Shown in pieces: positions 45,570-54,105 of a stretch of DNA of 59,121 bases; position 1 is the stretch's first letter, and each line of letters opens with the position of its first letter. This stretch comes from Armatimonadetes bacterium UBA1398. Lineage in GTDB: Bacteria > Armatimonadota > Zipacnadia > UBA1398. The position numbers were made by a program, and so were the translations under genes. The notes below the pieces were generated by a model, which saw only the letters and a list, made by a program, of their open reading frames with translations, did no database searches and was not told where the DNA came from. The stretch is taken from assembly GCA_002305165.1 (NCBI GenBank), contig DBQI01000054.1, positions 11,109 through 70,229 of the forward strand, in the 5' to 3' direction.

Positions 45570-46478
45570 ATGGCCGAACTTCAGACCCTCCAGTGCCCCA
45601 ATTGTGGCGCCCAGGCGACCTTCGATCCGTCCGCTCTCGCCCGCACCTGCGAGTTCTGCGGCTCGGAGTTCAAGATCCCCGTCCCGGACAAGTTCGTGGA
45701 GCTACGCGAGAAGTCGTCCATTCTGCCTTTCCAGGTGGATAAGTCAGCGGCCTTCCGCGCCTTCGACGAGTGGCTGCAGAAGGGCCTCTTCAAGCCTGGC
45801 GACCTCCTGCAGGTGCTCCAGCGGCGCGGCATGGAGGGCATGTACGTGCCCTTCTGGAGCTTCAACGTCCAGGCGCGGACCGAGTGGCACGGTCAGCTCG
45901 GGGTCACTCGGTACCGGCGCGTCACGAGGACCCGCACCAATGCGGACGGCAAGACGGAGAGTTACCAGGAGGACGAGCCCTACACGGAGTGGCATCCGCG
46001 AAGCGGCGTCCACCACGGCCAGTATCTGGACCACATCGTGGGTAGCGGAGTCCTCAGCCAGGAGGAGGCGGACCGGATCCTCCCCTACGACTTCGCCATG
46101 GCCCGGCCGTGGGACGCTGACTATGTGGCCGGCTTCAAGGCGGAGGTGCCCGGCCGTCCCGAGGAGGACGCCTGGGCTGCCGCGGCAGCCCGGATCCAAG
46201 GCTACGAGCGAACCGCGTGCGCTCAGGGGATCACGCGGCTGGACTCCGCCAGCACCGAGTTCCTGAGCTGCGACCGAAGCCTCTCCTACCTGCCCATGTG
46301 GATCTTCTCGTACAGCTACAAGGGCAAGCCGTTCAGGGCATTGGTCAACGGTCAGACGAGCGAGGTGCAGGGCACGAAGCCCATCTCGACGGGCAAGGTC
46401 ATCCTCGCCGTGGTCCTGGGCATCGTGGCAATCGCGATCATCCTCGGGATCATGGCCCTCATCAACAGCGCAGGGTAA
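45570..46478 (+). CDS. Zinc-ribbon protein with C-terminal membrane anchor
   Basis: The 302-residue protein begins with a zinc ribbon (Cys9-X2-Cys12 and Cys27-X2-Cys30, TFIIB-like spacing) and ends with one membrane helix (about 276-297, VILAVVLGIVAIAIILGIMAL). Between them is a beta-rich region (MYVPFWSFNVQARTEWHGQLGVTRYRRV to YLPMWIFSYSYKGKPFRALVNGQTSEVQG), a pattern I know from uncharacterised proteins often called helicase-like zinc ribbons despite lacking a helicase. The cytoplasmic ribbon would face inward. It lies 18 bases before the DUF4129 membrane gene and is likely coexpressed with it. A 7-bp hairpin at 45530-45547 lies in its leader. Confidence 0.8.
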   Translation: MAELQTLQCPNCGAQATFDPSALARTCEFCGSEFKIPVPDKFVELREKSSILPFQVDKSAAFRAFDEWLQKGLFKPGDLLQVLQRRGMEGMYVPFWSFNVQARTEWHGQLGVTRYRRVTRTRTNADGKTESYQEDEPYTEWHPRSGVHHGQYLDHIVGSGVLSQEEADRILPYDFAMARPWDADYVAGFKAEVPGRPEEDAWAAAAARIQGYERTACAQGITRLDSASTEFLSCDRSLSYLPMWIFSYSYKGKPFRALVNGQTSEVQGTKPISTGKVILAVVLGIVAIAIILGIMALINSAG

Positions 46479-46496
46479 TGATGGAGGTCGGTCCCT

Positions 46497-48167
46497 GTGG
46501 TCACGCCTCCCATGCCGAGTGAGCCGCCTAAGCCGACCACCGACCATCCCGAGTCCGTTTGGGTGCCGGGGGCGCGTAGCTTCGACCCGGTGAATGACGT
46601 CGTCGTCCTCGCCCTCTTGGTCGCCATGATGTGGTGCTTCGGGAGCTACGCCTTCAGCGTGCGCCGAGCCCTGTATCCGATGGGCCAATCCCTGCTGGAG
46701 TTCGTGTTCCTCTGCTTCCTCGTGGGCGTCGTGGGGATCTCGAAGATCCGCAGCATCCATGGCAACGACGCCGTGTCGATGCCCTACATCATCGGTCTCG
46801 CCTTCGCGGTCTTCGTCTTCGTGGCGCGCTTCACCCTCGGAATCGGCGGCATCACAGGCTCGGGGACGGGGATGATGGCCTTCCTTACGAACCTCGCGGT
46901 GTTCGCCGTCGTCTGGGCGGGAGTGAACTGGATCTGTCGCGACTGCACCGTTGACCCGGAGACGGAGGAGACGGCCTCGGCGAGCATGTTCGACCTGGTG
47001 CCCGAGGATCGCCGCCGGCCCGGGCGCTCCGTTGTCGTGTTCTCGCTCCTGGCGGCCATGGTCTTCGGCCTGGGCCAGCTCGTGCTGGCTCGGGCGAACC
47101 GGCAGGCCTATGAGGCCGGCTATCTGTCAGCGGCCGCCTACACGGGTTCAGCGTTGCTCGTGCTGGCGCTGACGAACCTGAGTGGCCTCCGGCTCTACCT
47201 GGCGGGACGCCTCCTGAAGCCTCCCTCGGGAATGACGGGCTCCTGGGTAGCCCTATCGGTCCTCGTGGTGGCTCTCTCCCTGGGAGTCGCCTGGATCGTT
47301 CCCAGGTTCGGCGGGCACGCCGGCGAGAGCATCTTCGCGGAGGCTAGCGGGGCGGGGTCCGGCTCGGCGGCCTCCCGGTTCGGGGCGACCTCGGGGATCG
47401 GACAGACCGATGCCCCTTGGACAGCTCGGCTCGACCAGGGCGCTGGCACCGCGCCGGGTCAGGACCCTGGCGCCATGGGAAGCGCCTCGGACTCGGGGAT
47501 GCCGGGCCGCTGGGGCGCCGGCGATGCCGGCATGGACGTCAGCGGGGGCTCCGATCCTGGCGCGGGCATAGGTTGGGAGTACGGCGCGGAGCCGCACCCG
47601 GCGGAGCAGCAGGGAGAGGGATCGGGGGATGGGAGCCAGATGGACCAGTCCCATGGCTTCGCGCGGGCTCCCGGGCTCCCCGAGTCGAGCCTGATCGACC
47701 TCATCGGGAAGATCCTCCTGGTGTTACTGAGCTTGGTGGCCCTCTACTTCCTTGTCCGCTTCCTCCGTGGGCTGCTGGCGATGCGCCGCGAGCGAAGGCC
47801 TCTGCGTTGGCCGGCCATCGTTTGGCCTTGGCAGCACGAGCCGCCGGAGCCAAACCCCTTCGCGAACCCACGCGTCTTCGACGGCCTGGACGGGCGGGAG
47901 AAGGTGCTCTACTGCTATGGCGCCTTCATGGCGGTCGCGCGCCGGTGCGGGTGCCCGAGGGATGAGAGCCTCACACCGCTCGAGTTCGCGCGCAATCTGC
48001 CCGGGCCGCTTCAGGCCATCGACCGCGAGGCGCGTGAGCTGTCCACCCTGTATGTGACGGCCGAATACGCCCAGCCCACCGATATGAGGGATTATGAGTC
48101 CAGAATCAGAGAGATCTGGAGCCGGCTGCGCGCGCTCTATGAGACCCTGGATGCCGCCCCAGGATAG
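46497..48167 (+). CDS. Polytopic membrane protein with C-terminal DUF4129 domain
   Basis: The 556-residue protein has about seven hydrophobic segments in its first 270 residues, a Gly/Ala/Ser-rich extracytoplasmic loop (about 280-395), one further helix (about 402-422, LIGKILLVLLSLVALYFLVRFL) and a C-terminal DUF4129 domain (about 455-556) with EKVLYCYGAFMAVARRCGCPRDESLTPLEFARNL. DUF4129 commonly follows transglutaminase-like membrane proteins and MoxR/VWA loci; here the transglutaminase domain is absent. The GTG start has GGAGG nine bases before it. It follows the zinc-ribbon gene by 18 bases. Confidence 0.85.
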   Translation: MVTPPMPSEPPKPTTDHPESVWVPGARSFDPVNDVVVLALLVAMMWCFGSYAFSVRRALYPMGQSLLEFVFLCFLVGVVGISKIRSIHGNDAVSMPYIIGLAFAVFVFVARFTLGIGGITGSGTGMMAFLTNLAVFAVVWAGVNWICRDCTVDPETEETASASMFDLVPEDRRRPGRSVVVFSLLAAMVFGLGQLVLARANRQAYEAGYLSAAAYTGSALLVLALTNLSGLRLYLAGRLLKPPSGMTGSWVALSVLVVALSLGVAWIVPRFGGHAGESIFAEASGAGSGSAASRFGATSGIGQTDAPWTARLDQGAGTAPGQDPGAMGSASDSGMPGRWGAGDAGMDVSGGSDPGAGIGWEYGAEPHPAEQQGEGSGDGSQMDQSHGFARAPGLPESSLIDLIGKILLVLLSLVALYFLVRFLRGLLAMRRERRPLRWPAIVWPWQHEPPEPNPFANPRVFDGLDGREKVLYCYGAFMAVARRCGCPRDESLTPLEFARNLPGPLQAIDREARELSTLYVTAEYAQPTDMRDYESRIREIWSRLRALYETLDAAPG

Positions 48168-48342
48168 TAGGATGGCTCATCCACTAGGAGGTTACCTCGG
48201 ACTACCATTAGGCACCTTTGGGATGCAGGTTTGACAGTGAACCTATTCGAAGATGAAGTAACCTAATGCCGTGTTGGTCGGGATCATACGGCTTCGGGAG
48301 GACGGCGCTTCAGCGCTATATGCGAATGGGGAGGAAGCATCT
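48168..48342 (+). promoter_or_regulatory. Leader of the XRE-cupin gene with -35 box and AGGT/ACCT inverted repeats
   Basis: A perfect TTGACA (48231-48236) lies inside an inverted repeat AGGTT (48227-48231) and AACCT (48240-48244). A second palindrome AGGTTACCT is at 48189-48197 and a half-site AGTAACCT at 48257-48264. The best -10 at a 17-base spacing is TGAAGT (48254-48259), which is weak. The repeats overlapping the -35 look like operators, perhaps for autoregulation. GGAGG at 48330-48334 is the ribosome site. Confidence 0.45.
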
Positions 48343-48996
48343 ATGCGTGAAGAGGAGCATGGGGGACTGCACGTGGACGATGATGAGCAGTATGAGGACG
48401 AGGAATCGGAGGAGAGCCTGACCCTTCAGGAAAGGCAGCGCGCCGAGGCTCGTCGCATCAACATCGGGACCAAGATCCGGAAGCTGCGGACGCGACGCAT
48501 GATGACGATGGAGGCCGTAGCCCGGGCGGCGGGCTGCTCGCGCGCCTTCCTGTCGCGTGTGGAACGCTGCGAGTCCATGCCGTCCGTCGCGACCCTCGTC
48601 GACATAGCCGGGGCACTGGGGGTGTCCGTCGGCTTCTTCTTCGACGAGAGCGAGGCGGAGAGGGCGACCGTACTGGAGCCGCAGGACCGGCTCCGTATCG
48701 AGGATGAGGGCGTCGTCTCGGAGACCATGACCCGTGACGTTCTGACCCGGAAGATGACGATGCTCCGCATCGAGCTTGCGCCCTACGCGGAGACTACTCC
48801 CAAGCGGCACCGCTATCACGATGAGGTCTGCGGGGTCGTCACCCAGGGCAAGGTTCGGATCACCTGTGACCACAGGACTTTCGAGGTTGGCGAGGGCGCG
48901 ACGTTCTACCTGGACACGCCGTCGCCCTACCAGGTCGAGAACCTGACGGACGATGTTTCCGAGATGATCGTCGTCAACTGCAAGCAGACCTACTAG
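48343..48996 (+). CDS. XRE-family transcription regulator with C-terminal cupin domain
   Basis: The ATG at 48343 has GGAGG eight bases upstream; the open frame extends 24 codons earlier without a ribosome site. The 217-residue product has an acidic N-terminus (1-30), an HTH_3 domain at about 42-100 (IGTKIRKLRTRRMMTMEAVARAAGCSRAFLSRVERCESMPSVATLVDIAGAL), and a cupin at about 145-215 (KRHRYHDEVCGVVTQGKVRITCDHRTFEVGEGATFYLDTPSPYQVEN). This architecture typifies regulators that sense small carboxylates, amines or sugars. It is a single-gene unit after the DUF4129 gene, with operator-like repeats in its leader. Confidence 0.93.
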   Translation: MREEEHGGLHVDDDEQYEDEESEESLTLQERQRAEARRINIGTKIRKLRTRRMMTMEAVARAAGCSRAFLSRVERCESMPSVATLVDIAGALGVSVGFFFDESEAERATVLEPQDRLRIEDEGVVSETMTRDVLTRKMTMLRIELAPYAETTPKRHRYHDEVCGVVTQGKVRITCDHRTFEVGEGATFYLDTPSPYQVENLTDDVSEMIVVNCKQTY

Positions 48997-49077
48997 CGGG
49001 CGCCGACCGCAGCGCATCTCGTGTTGCCGCGGCTGGGCTGGCCTTGCCGGTCCAGCCGCGTTCGCGTCTCCGGCGCC

Positions 49078-50127
49078 CTACCCCGCCGCGCTTACGGCCT
49101 CCAACTCCTCCGTGGCCGCGCTCCATTCGATTGCGGTGTCTCGCTGGGCATCAGTGATCGCCGTCCAGAGCAGCTCCCCGTCTCGAACATGGCAGAGCCG
49201 GGCGCGCAGGGGGCCAGTGAGGTCGCCCAGGTCCTCAACGGCGTAGAAGCTGGACGTCAGACAGAGCTGCAGGAAGCTGTCTTGGCGCACGCCACACGTG
49301 TAGTGCACGTGCCCGCAGAGGAAGGGCAGGAGCCTCGGCGCCCCCTTCAGGGTGGCCATGAGGGCCTCCGCGTCGGTCTGTACGGTCGCCCCTCCCCAGT
49401 GATCGACGAGCCCATGTCCGGTGGGCAGGAGATGCCGGTGGCTGGCTGCCAGCAGCGGCGTCACACCGAGGCCCGCGATCTCGTCCTCCAGCCAGCGGGC
49501 CTGGGAGCTCCCGTCGCGGTAAGTCTCGGAGTCTAAACACACCACGCGCACTCCCCGGTAATCGAAGGCGTAGCAGTAGCCGGCCTCGGCCATGCGGGCG
49601 GCATCGAACTCCGCCTGGTCGCTCATGGCCTCGAGGAATGCGTTGAGGTCGCGATCGTGGTTCCCACGCACGAAATGCACGGGCAACGGCCACTCCTCCG
49701 CGACGATGTCACGGAAGCTGCTCAGTTCGCCAGCCGTGCCGTGGTCGGAGAGATCGCCCGTGATGAGGAGGAAGTCGGGGGCGGGATCCAGGCTCCGAAG
49801 GTGGCTCAGGAGCTGCCTCAGGTGTTCCGAGGGCTTGCGGTCAGCGAACAGCCCCTCGGGCGGATCCTCCTCAGCCCCGCCGCCGATGTGGGTATCGGTG
49901 ATCTGGACGAAGTAGCCGCCTGCGGGGTCGAGGTTCTCCTCGAGGAAGCGATTCGCGTCGTCAGCGGCCTCGGAGACCGGTGTGGCGTTGGCCTGGTCGG
50001 GCTGCGCCGCGACGACCATGGGGGGCGGAGGAGGGGGCGGAGCGTCGCCTCTCGCGCAGGACACCATGAAGGGCATCGGGAAACAACATGCCGCCAGTAA
50101 GGCAACCGCGCGTGATCCTGAGAGCAT
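49078..50127 (-). CDS. Lipoprotein metallophosphoesterase
   Basis: The ATG at 50127 starts a lipoprotein signal (MLSGSRAVALLAACCFPMPFMVSC, lipobox ending at Cys24); the open frame extends 38 codons upstream without support. The 349-residue protein carries the calcineurin-like motif set: QITDTHIGGG, LITGDLSDHG, VRGNHDRD, a later ASHRHLLP and CGHVHYTCG, giving the two-metal site. A Pro-rich linker (DAPPPPPPP) separates the anchor from the catalytic domain. It is predicted to be periplasmic or surface-exposed and to hydrolyse phosphate esters; the substrate is unknown. Its start is 112 bases from the divergent aldolase-like gene. Confidence 0.9.
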   Translation of the reverse strand: MLSGSRAVALLAACCFPMPFMVSCARGDAPPPPPPPMVVAAQPDQANATPVSEAADDANRFLEENLDPAGGYFVQITDTHIGGGAEEDPPEGLFADRKPSEHLRQLLSHLRSLDPAPDFLLITGDLSDHGTAGELSSFRDIVAEEWPLPVHFVRGNHDRDLNAFLEAMSDQAEFDAARMAEAGYCYAFDYRGVRVVCLDSETYRDGSSQARWLEDEIAGLGVTPLLAASHRHLLPTGHGLVDHWGGATVQTDAEALMATLKGAPRLLPFLCGHVHYTCGVRQDSFLQLCLTSSFYAVEDLGDLTGPLRARLCHVRDGELLWTAITDAQRDTAIEWSAATEELEAVSAAG

Positions 50128-50239
50128 GGTTCGGACCGCCCATTCCGGCTCGGCTCTGGGCGGTGTGCCCGGCCGATTGCCATTCGGTAAGGACCTACAC
50201 GATGATACAACAGCGGAGACAGCTACGGAGGCGACGTTC

Positions 50240-51274
50240 ATGAGCGATGGCGCGACTTACCGCTTCGATGCCGAGGCCTTCCTCCCGAGGGCGATCTACG
50301 AGCTGATCGGTCGGCTACGCGTGGCCGACCCCATCGCCGCCTACAAGGCGACACAGACTCGTCAGCCAAGGAAGGCTCTCGCGCCCGACGGCGGCCTGCT
50401 CCTTCTCATGGCGGACGAAGCGGCGCGTGGCATCGCCCCCGCCTGCGAGGACCGCCACGAGTATCTGGCGCGCGTCCTCCGGGTGCTCATCGGTGGGGTC
50501 TTCGATGGCGTCGTGGCTCCTCCGGATCTGTTCGAGGAGCTTTGCCTGGCGCAGCAGATCATCCGGGAGAACGGGGGGCAGAGCTTCCTCGACGGCCGAG
50601 TCGCCATCGGCGTTCTGAACGCGGATGCGGGTAGGCTGACGCCATCCGCCTTCAATGTGGCGCGGGCCAAGCATCTCCGATGCGACGGCGTGTGGCTGCG
50701 GGCTCGCATCGAGACGGAGGGTGACCGGGCGGGAGAGGCCCTCGCACAGGTGGCGCAGCTCATCGAGGAGGTGAATGAGCACCAGGCTGTCATCTTCCTG
50801 CAACCGGGGAGGCCCGAGCATTTCGAGGGTGCGCCGTGGGAAGCCGCGGAGGCGGCGGGCCTGCTCTCCACCGTGTCAGCTCTGGGGCAGACCTCGATCC
50901 GCACCTGGCTCGCGGTACCCGCCTTCGACGGAGTGGATCGGGCGCTGCGAGCCGTTACCTTGCCGACTTTGGCGACGGGGTTCGCCCCTCCGGGGGATGA
51001 CCTGTCGAGCCTGCTGCACACCGCTCGCGACACACTGGCGTCGACTCCGAGGCTGCGAGGTATCGCCCTGGGCTCGTCCATCCTCTACCGCGATGATGAC
51101 CCCTTGGCCGTGGCGGGAGCTCTCCAGGCGGTGCTGCGCGGCGGGGCGGAGATCGACACGGTGCTGGAGCGCATGGACCAGGCGCGCGGGCGAAGATTCG
51201 ACGTCATCTCCTCCCTCGTCGAGGGCAAGGAGCTCAAGTTCGAGGGCGGCATGAGCGCCGCGTCCTACGTATAG
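50240..51274 (+). CDS. Cgl0159-like (beta/alpha)8 aldolase-family protein
   Basis: The ATG at 50240 follows GGAGG by eight bases. The 344-residue protein has strands and motifs resembling the Cgl0159/DeoC-like family that sits in inositol and sugar catabolic loci: GGLLLLMADEAARGIAPACEDRHEYLARVL, GVFDGVVAPPDLFEELC, VAIGVLNADAG, CDGVWLRARIE, HQAVIFLQPGRPEH and LRGIALGSSILYRDDDPLAVAGAL. The ribokinase gene follows 29 bases later, which fits a kinase plus aldolase pair for a sugar or polyol. The family is assigned from memory of motif order; a TIM-barrel aldolase fold is more certain than the exact family. Confidence 0.65.
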   Translation: MSDGATYRFDAEAFLPRAIYELIGRLRVADPIAAYKATQTRQPRKALAPDGGLLLLMADEAARGIAPACEDRHEYLARVLRVLIGGVFDGVVAPPDLFEELCLAQQIIRENGGQSFLDGRVAIGVLNADAGRLTPSAFNVARAKHLRCDGVWLRARIETEGDRAGEALAQVAQLIEEVNEHQAVIFLQPGRPEHFEGAPWEAAEAAGLLSTVSALGQTSIRTWLAVPAFDGVDRALRAVTLPTLATGFAPPGDDLSSLLHTARDTLASTPRLRGIALGSSILYRDDDPLAVAGALQAVLRGGAEIDTVLERMDQARGRRFDVISSLVEGKELKFEGGMSAASYV

Positions 51275-51303
51275 TCTCGGGCTCTCCAGGCGGGGAGGAA
51301 GCT

Positions 51304-52221
51304 ATGGCTGCCAGGATCGCCGTGATTGGGAATATCAACTGCGACTTCGTCTTCCGGGTGCCCCGACTGCCTCGGCCGGGCGAGACGCTCGCCGGGTCGG
51401 CCTTCTTCACCGCCGCGGGTGGCAAGGGCGCTAACCAGGCGGTAGCGGCAGCGCGGCTCGGCGCCCAGGTGAGCTTCGTGGGATGCGTGGGCGCGGATAC
51501 CACGGGCGCCGATATGCTCTCCCATCTCGGGGCCGACGGCGTCGATATCAGCCGTGTGCGGACCGATCCCAAGGAGGCCACGGGCTCGGCGCTCATCATG
51601 GTGCAGGACTCGGGCGAGAACTCCATCGTGGTCGCCTTCGGGGCGAACCTCGCGATCGGCCCGGAACACCTCGCCGAGCACCGGGAGCTGCTGCAGAACT
51701 GCGACGCGCTCATGCTGCAGCAGGAGATGCGGATCGAGACCGTCAGCGAGGCGATTCGTATAGGCAAGGAGGCCGGGTGTCGGGTGATTCTGGACCCCGC
51801 GCCGGCGCGCGAGGACCTGCCAGCAGCATGGCGCGAGGTCGATGTGCTGAGTCCCAACGAGACGGAGGCCGAATCGATTCTGAACAGCCTCGGGCTCGAT
51901 GCGCCATCGGACCTGGAGGCGGCGGCAGCGCTCCTGCGGCGACAGGGACCGAAGGCCGTTGCGCTCAAGGCCGCGGCCCGTGGATCTTTCGTCGCCGACG
52001 GTGCCGGCGCCGTGGCTGTGCCCTCATTCCCCGTGGAGGCCGTTGACTCCACCGCCGCAGGGGATGCCTACACGGCGGGGCTGGCCGTCGCGCTCTGCGA
52101 AGGGGCGAGTCTGGTCGAGGCGGCACGGTTCGGGAACGCCTGTGGCGCCCTGGCGGCCACTCGCATGGGCGCTCAGCCCTCCATGCCCACTCGGGCCGAG
52201 GTGGAGAAGCTGCTCGCCTAG
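51304..52221 (+). CDS. rbsK: Ribokinase-like PfkB family sugar kinase
   Basis: The 305-residue protein matches ribokinases: N-terminal IAVIGNINCDFVFRVPRLPRPGETL, the substrate motif AAGGKGANQAVAAARLGA, and the catalytic VDSTAAGDAYTAGLA motif (usually DTTGAGD; the catalytic Asp and anion-hole Gly are kept while Ala replaces the first Gly). The NETEA motif near 190 is also present. It probably phosphorylates ribose or a related sugar, and the neighbour suggests the product is cleaved by the Cgl0159-like protein. GGAGG lies five bases before the ATG. Its stop overlaps the convergent lipoprotein gene by four bases. Confidence 0.9.
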   Translation: MAARIAVIGNINCDFVFRVPRLPRPGETLAGSAFFTAAGGKGANQAVAAARLGAQVSFVGCVGADTTGADMLSHLGADGVDISRVRTDPKEATGSALIMVQDSGENSIVVAFGANLAIGPEHLAEHRELLQNCDALMLQQEMRIETVSEAIRIGKEAGCRVILDPAPAREDLPAAWREVDVLSPNETEAESILNSLGLDAPSDLEAAAALLRRQGPKAVALKAAARGSFVADGAGAVAVPSFPVEAVDSTAAGDAYTAGLAVALCEGASLVEAARFGNACGALAATRMGAQPSMPTRAEVEKLLA

Positions 52222-53171
52222 TCCGCCGTAAGGGTCACGCGGACCAGCCGGCCACCGCTCGCGCCGTCTGAGAAGACCACGGCCCCTGCGGCGCCCGCCA
52301 GTTGGGTGATGCCCTGGCCCGTCGCCACGAGCGACTCGCCGGCAGCACAGGCCTCGTAGACGGCCGACTCGGTGGCGTAGAGGAGCCGATCGCCGGCCAC
52401 GGCTACGGCCACCACTCCCGAGCGCGAGCTCAGGGTGCGGCCATCCCCCACAACCCCACGGGTACCCGCTGCGATGGTGTGTGAGCCGCCGGCGGCCACG
52501 TCGACGAGGCTGCCGATGGCCTTGTTCATCGCGACCGCTCCGCCGCCCTGGCGGGACATGCGGGCCAGCTCAGCTCGGTTCCTGTGCGCGAAGACAACAT
52601 GGGACTCTGTGGCGGCGAGCAGTTCCGGGCCCTCCGCGGCGCCGAGGAACCGCAGGAACTGGGGCGGCGCCACGGGACCATCCCCAGCGCCTCCGGGCGC
52701 CGACAGCCCCACAGAGGCGATCCCGGCGCCATCGGCTCGCGCGTAGCAGAGGACACTGCCCACGCTGCAGACCCACGGCCCCACCTCTCCCTGGAAGCCC
52801 TTGCTCACAAGCTCCGGCGCCCTGCTTGGCGTGGCGAGGTAGGCATTACCATCGGAGGAGTTCGCGTAGACGCAGCCACCTGGCACGGGTGCGAGGCTCT
52901 CCGCGCCGACGATGCCGGTGGCGAGGCTGGAGGCAGCCCCACCGGCCACGGGGACCGAACGCAGGACTTGGCTCGCAGGTGGCCCCATCAGGACGTAGAC
53001 GGAGGCATCGCCGATCTCCAGGGCCGAGACCGCACCGATGCCCGTCGCCAAGACGACGCTTTCGTTGGGGGGCTCGAGTCCCTCGCCCGGAGAGGCGGGG
53101 ACGCCGGCGCAGCTTGCGCAGATGACGACAGAGGCCAGTGCTAGGAGACCGATAGTCCATCGCCACGCCAC
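52218..53171 (-). CDS. Beta-propeller-like lipoprotein
   Basis: The 317-residue protein has a lipoprotein signal (MAWRWTIGLLALASVVICASC, Cys21). The rest is made of short repeats of Gly- and Ala-rich strands (GIGAVSALEIGDASVYVLMGP, GIVGAESLAPVPGGCVYANSS, VGPWVCSVGSVLCYARAD, VVAVAVAGDRLLYATESAVYEA, GITQLAGAAGAVVFSDGASGG), consistent with a propeller of six or seven blades. No catalytic motif is seen. It overlaps the ribokinase stop by four bases in convergent orientation. It belongs to the propeller-rich secretome of this window. Confidence 0.75.
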   Translation of the reverse strand: MAWRWTIGLLALASVVICASCAGVPASPGEGLEPPNESVVLATGIGAVSALEIGDASVYVLMGPPASQVLRSVPVAGGAASSLATGIVGAESLAPVPGGCVYANSSDGNAYLATPSRAPELVSKGFQGEVGPWVCSVGSVLCYARADGAGIASVGLSAPGGAGDGPVAPPQFLRFLGAAEGPELLAATESHVVFAHRNRAELARMSRQGGGAVAMNKAIGSLVDVAAGGSHTIAAGTRGVVGDGRTLSSRSGVVAVAVAGDRLLYATESAVYEACAAGESLVATGQGITQLAGAAGAVVFSDGASGGRLVRVTLTAD

Positions 53172-53270
53172 TTTGGGTTCCTCCCACGCAGAGTTGCAGG
53201 ATCTCAGAGACCAGCGGCGCCCGTCAAGAGCCCGGGCGCCGCCATGATACCGGTCTGGATGAGGCTGGAA

Positions 53271-53735
53271 CTAGCCCTCGGGAACGACCTGCCACGTTCC
53301 GCCCACGATGTACTTGCCATCCTTCGCGACAAGGAGGTCGCGGACTTCCTTGAGCCCCAGTCCGCGGCGCAGGGTGTCCTCCGCCTGGCCGCCACCACTC
53401 ACGGCAACCTCGAGAAGCGGATCGCTGCTGCCGGAATCCTTGATCTTGACCACATAGTTCGCGTCAAGGGAGGTCACGTGGAAACGGACCTTCTTGCCGG
53501 CCGGGACGAAGATCTTGCTCTCGTCGACAGAGATGCGATCGCCAATGACGTTGCGCTTCACGATGAGCAACTCAACAGTGTCATTGATCACGGGGAACGA
53601 GCCGGTGAACAGCTCACGGGTATAGCGGAACTTGCTGGGACGGCGCCAGCCGTCGGCCATGGCGGTGGTTGCCAAGACAGCTAGGAGCAGAACTACGGCA
53701 ATGCAGGAGAACAGTCTGATGTGTGACCTACGCAA
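53271..53735 (-). CDS. Small exported protein, possibly cupredoxin-like
   Basis: The 154-residue protein begins at a TTG with GGAGG eight bases upstream and has a signal peptide (MRRSHIRLFSCIAVVLLLAVLATTAMA). The mature domain is beta-rich (ELLIVKRNVIGDRISVDESKIFVPAGKKVRFHVTSLDANYVVKI), with the VPAGKKVRFHVTS stretch resembling cupredoxin-type strands that begin a copper site, but the Cys-His copper ligands are missing. I do not assign a function. It is transcribed away from the large propeller gene, with a 370-base divergent region between starts. Confidence 0.7.
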   Translation of the reverse strand: MRRSHIRLFSCIAVVLLLAVLATTAMADGWRRPSKFRYTRELFTGSFPVINDTVELLIVKRNVIGDRISVDESKIFVPAGKKVRFHVTSLDANYVVKIKDSGSSDPLLEVAVSGGGQAEDTLRRGLGLKEVRDLLVAKDGKYIVGGTWQVVPEG

Positions 53736-54105
53736 TGTGTCAACCTCCTCGTGTTGTTGCGAACTCGATGCCCCGGGACCCCCCGGGGTTCAACTCCCTA
53801 ATCGTGCCTTCCCTGTGTCCTCACACGGGACCTTCATCGCATCCCGTTTTCCTTACTAATGGGTCCCTGACGCCTCTAACCCCTCAGTTTCGCATCGGGG
53901 CGGCGTCTTTTGGCATGTTGTATACAACCAGCACTCATCATAGCGCGACTCGGGGCGGAGCGCAACTAATCAGGCATTGCGAGGCGTGATTTCTCCGCGC
54001 GGTCCGGAGGAACCGCCCCCGGCATTGCGTCGAGCGGGTCTCACGAGTACCATCAGAGGCATCGCCGGACGTGCTTTGTGTCGGCCGTCCGAGGAGGTCC
54101 ATGAA
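53736..54105. promoter_or_regulatory. Divergent intergenic region with a 12-bp perfect palindrome
   Basis: This 370-base gap holds no convincing gene. It contains a GC hairpin (53771-53788, 6-bp stem) and the perfect palindrome GTTGTATACAAC (53917-53928), whose TTGTATACAA core resembles operators of GntR-type (VanR/FCD) regulators. The palindrome sits 181 bases before the small exported-protein start and 178 bases before the TTG start of the large propeller gene. The region is less GC-rich than the genes. An in-frame extension of the plus-strand gene reaches 53977 but lacks a ribosome site. Confidence 0.4.

Noticed and set aside
53723..53989. 88-codon plus-strand open frame in the divergent region
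   Set aside because: No ribosome site, overlaps the start of the small exported-protein gene, and its sequence has no protein-like pattern.
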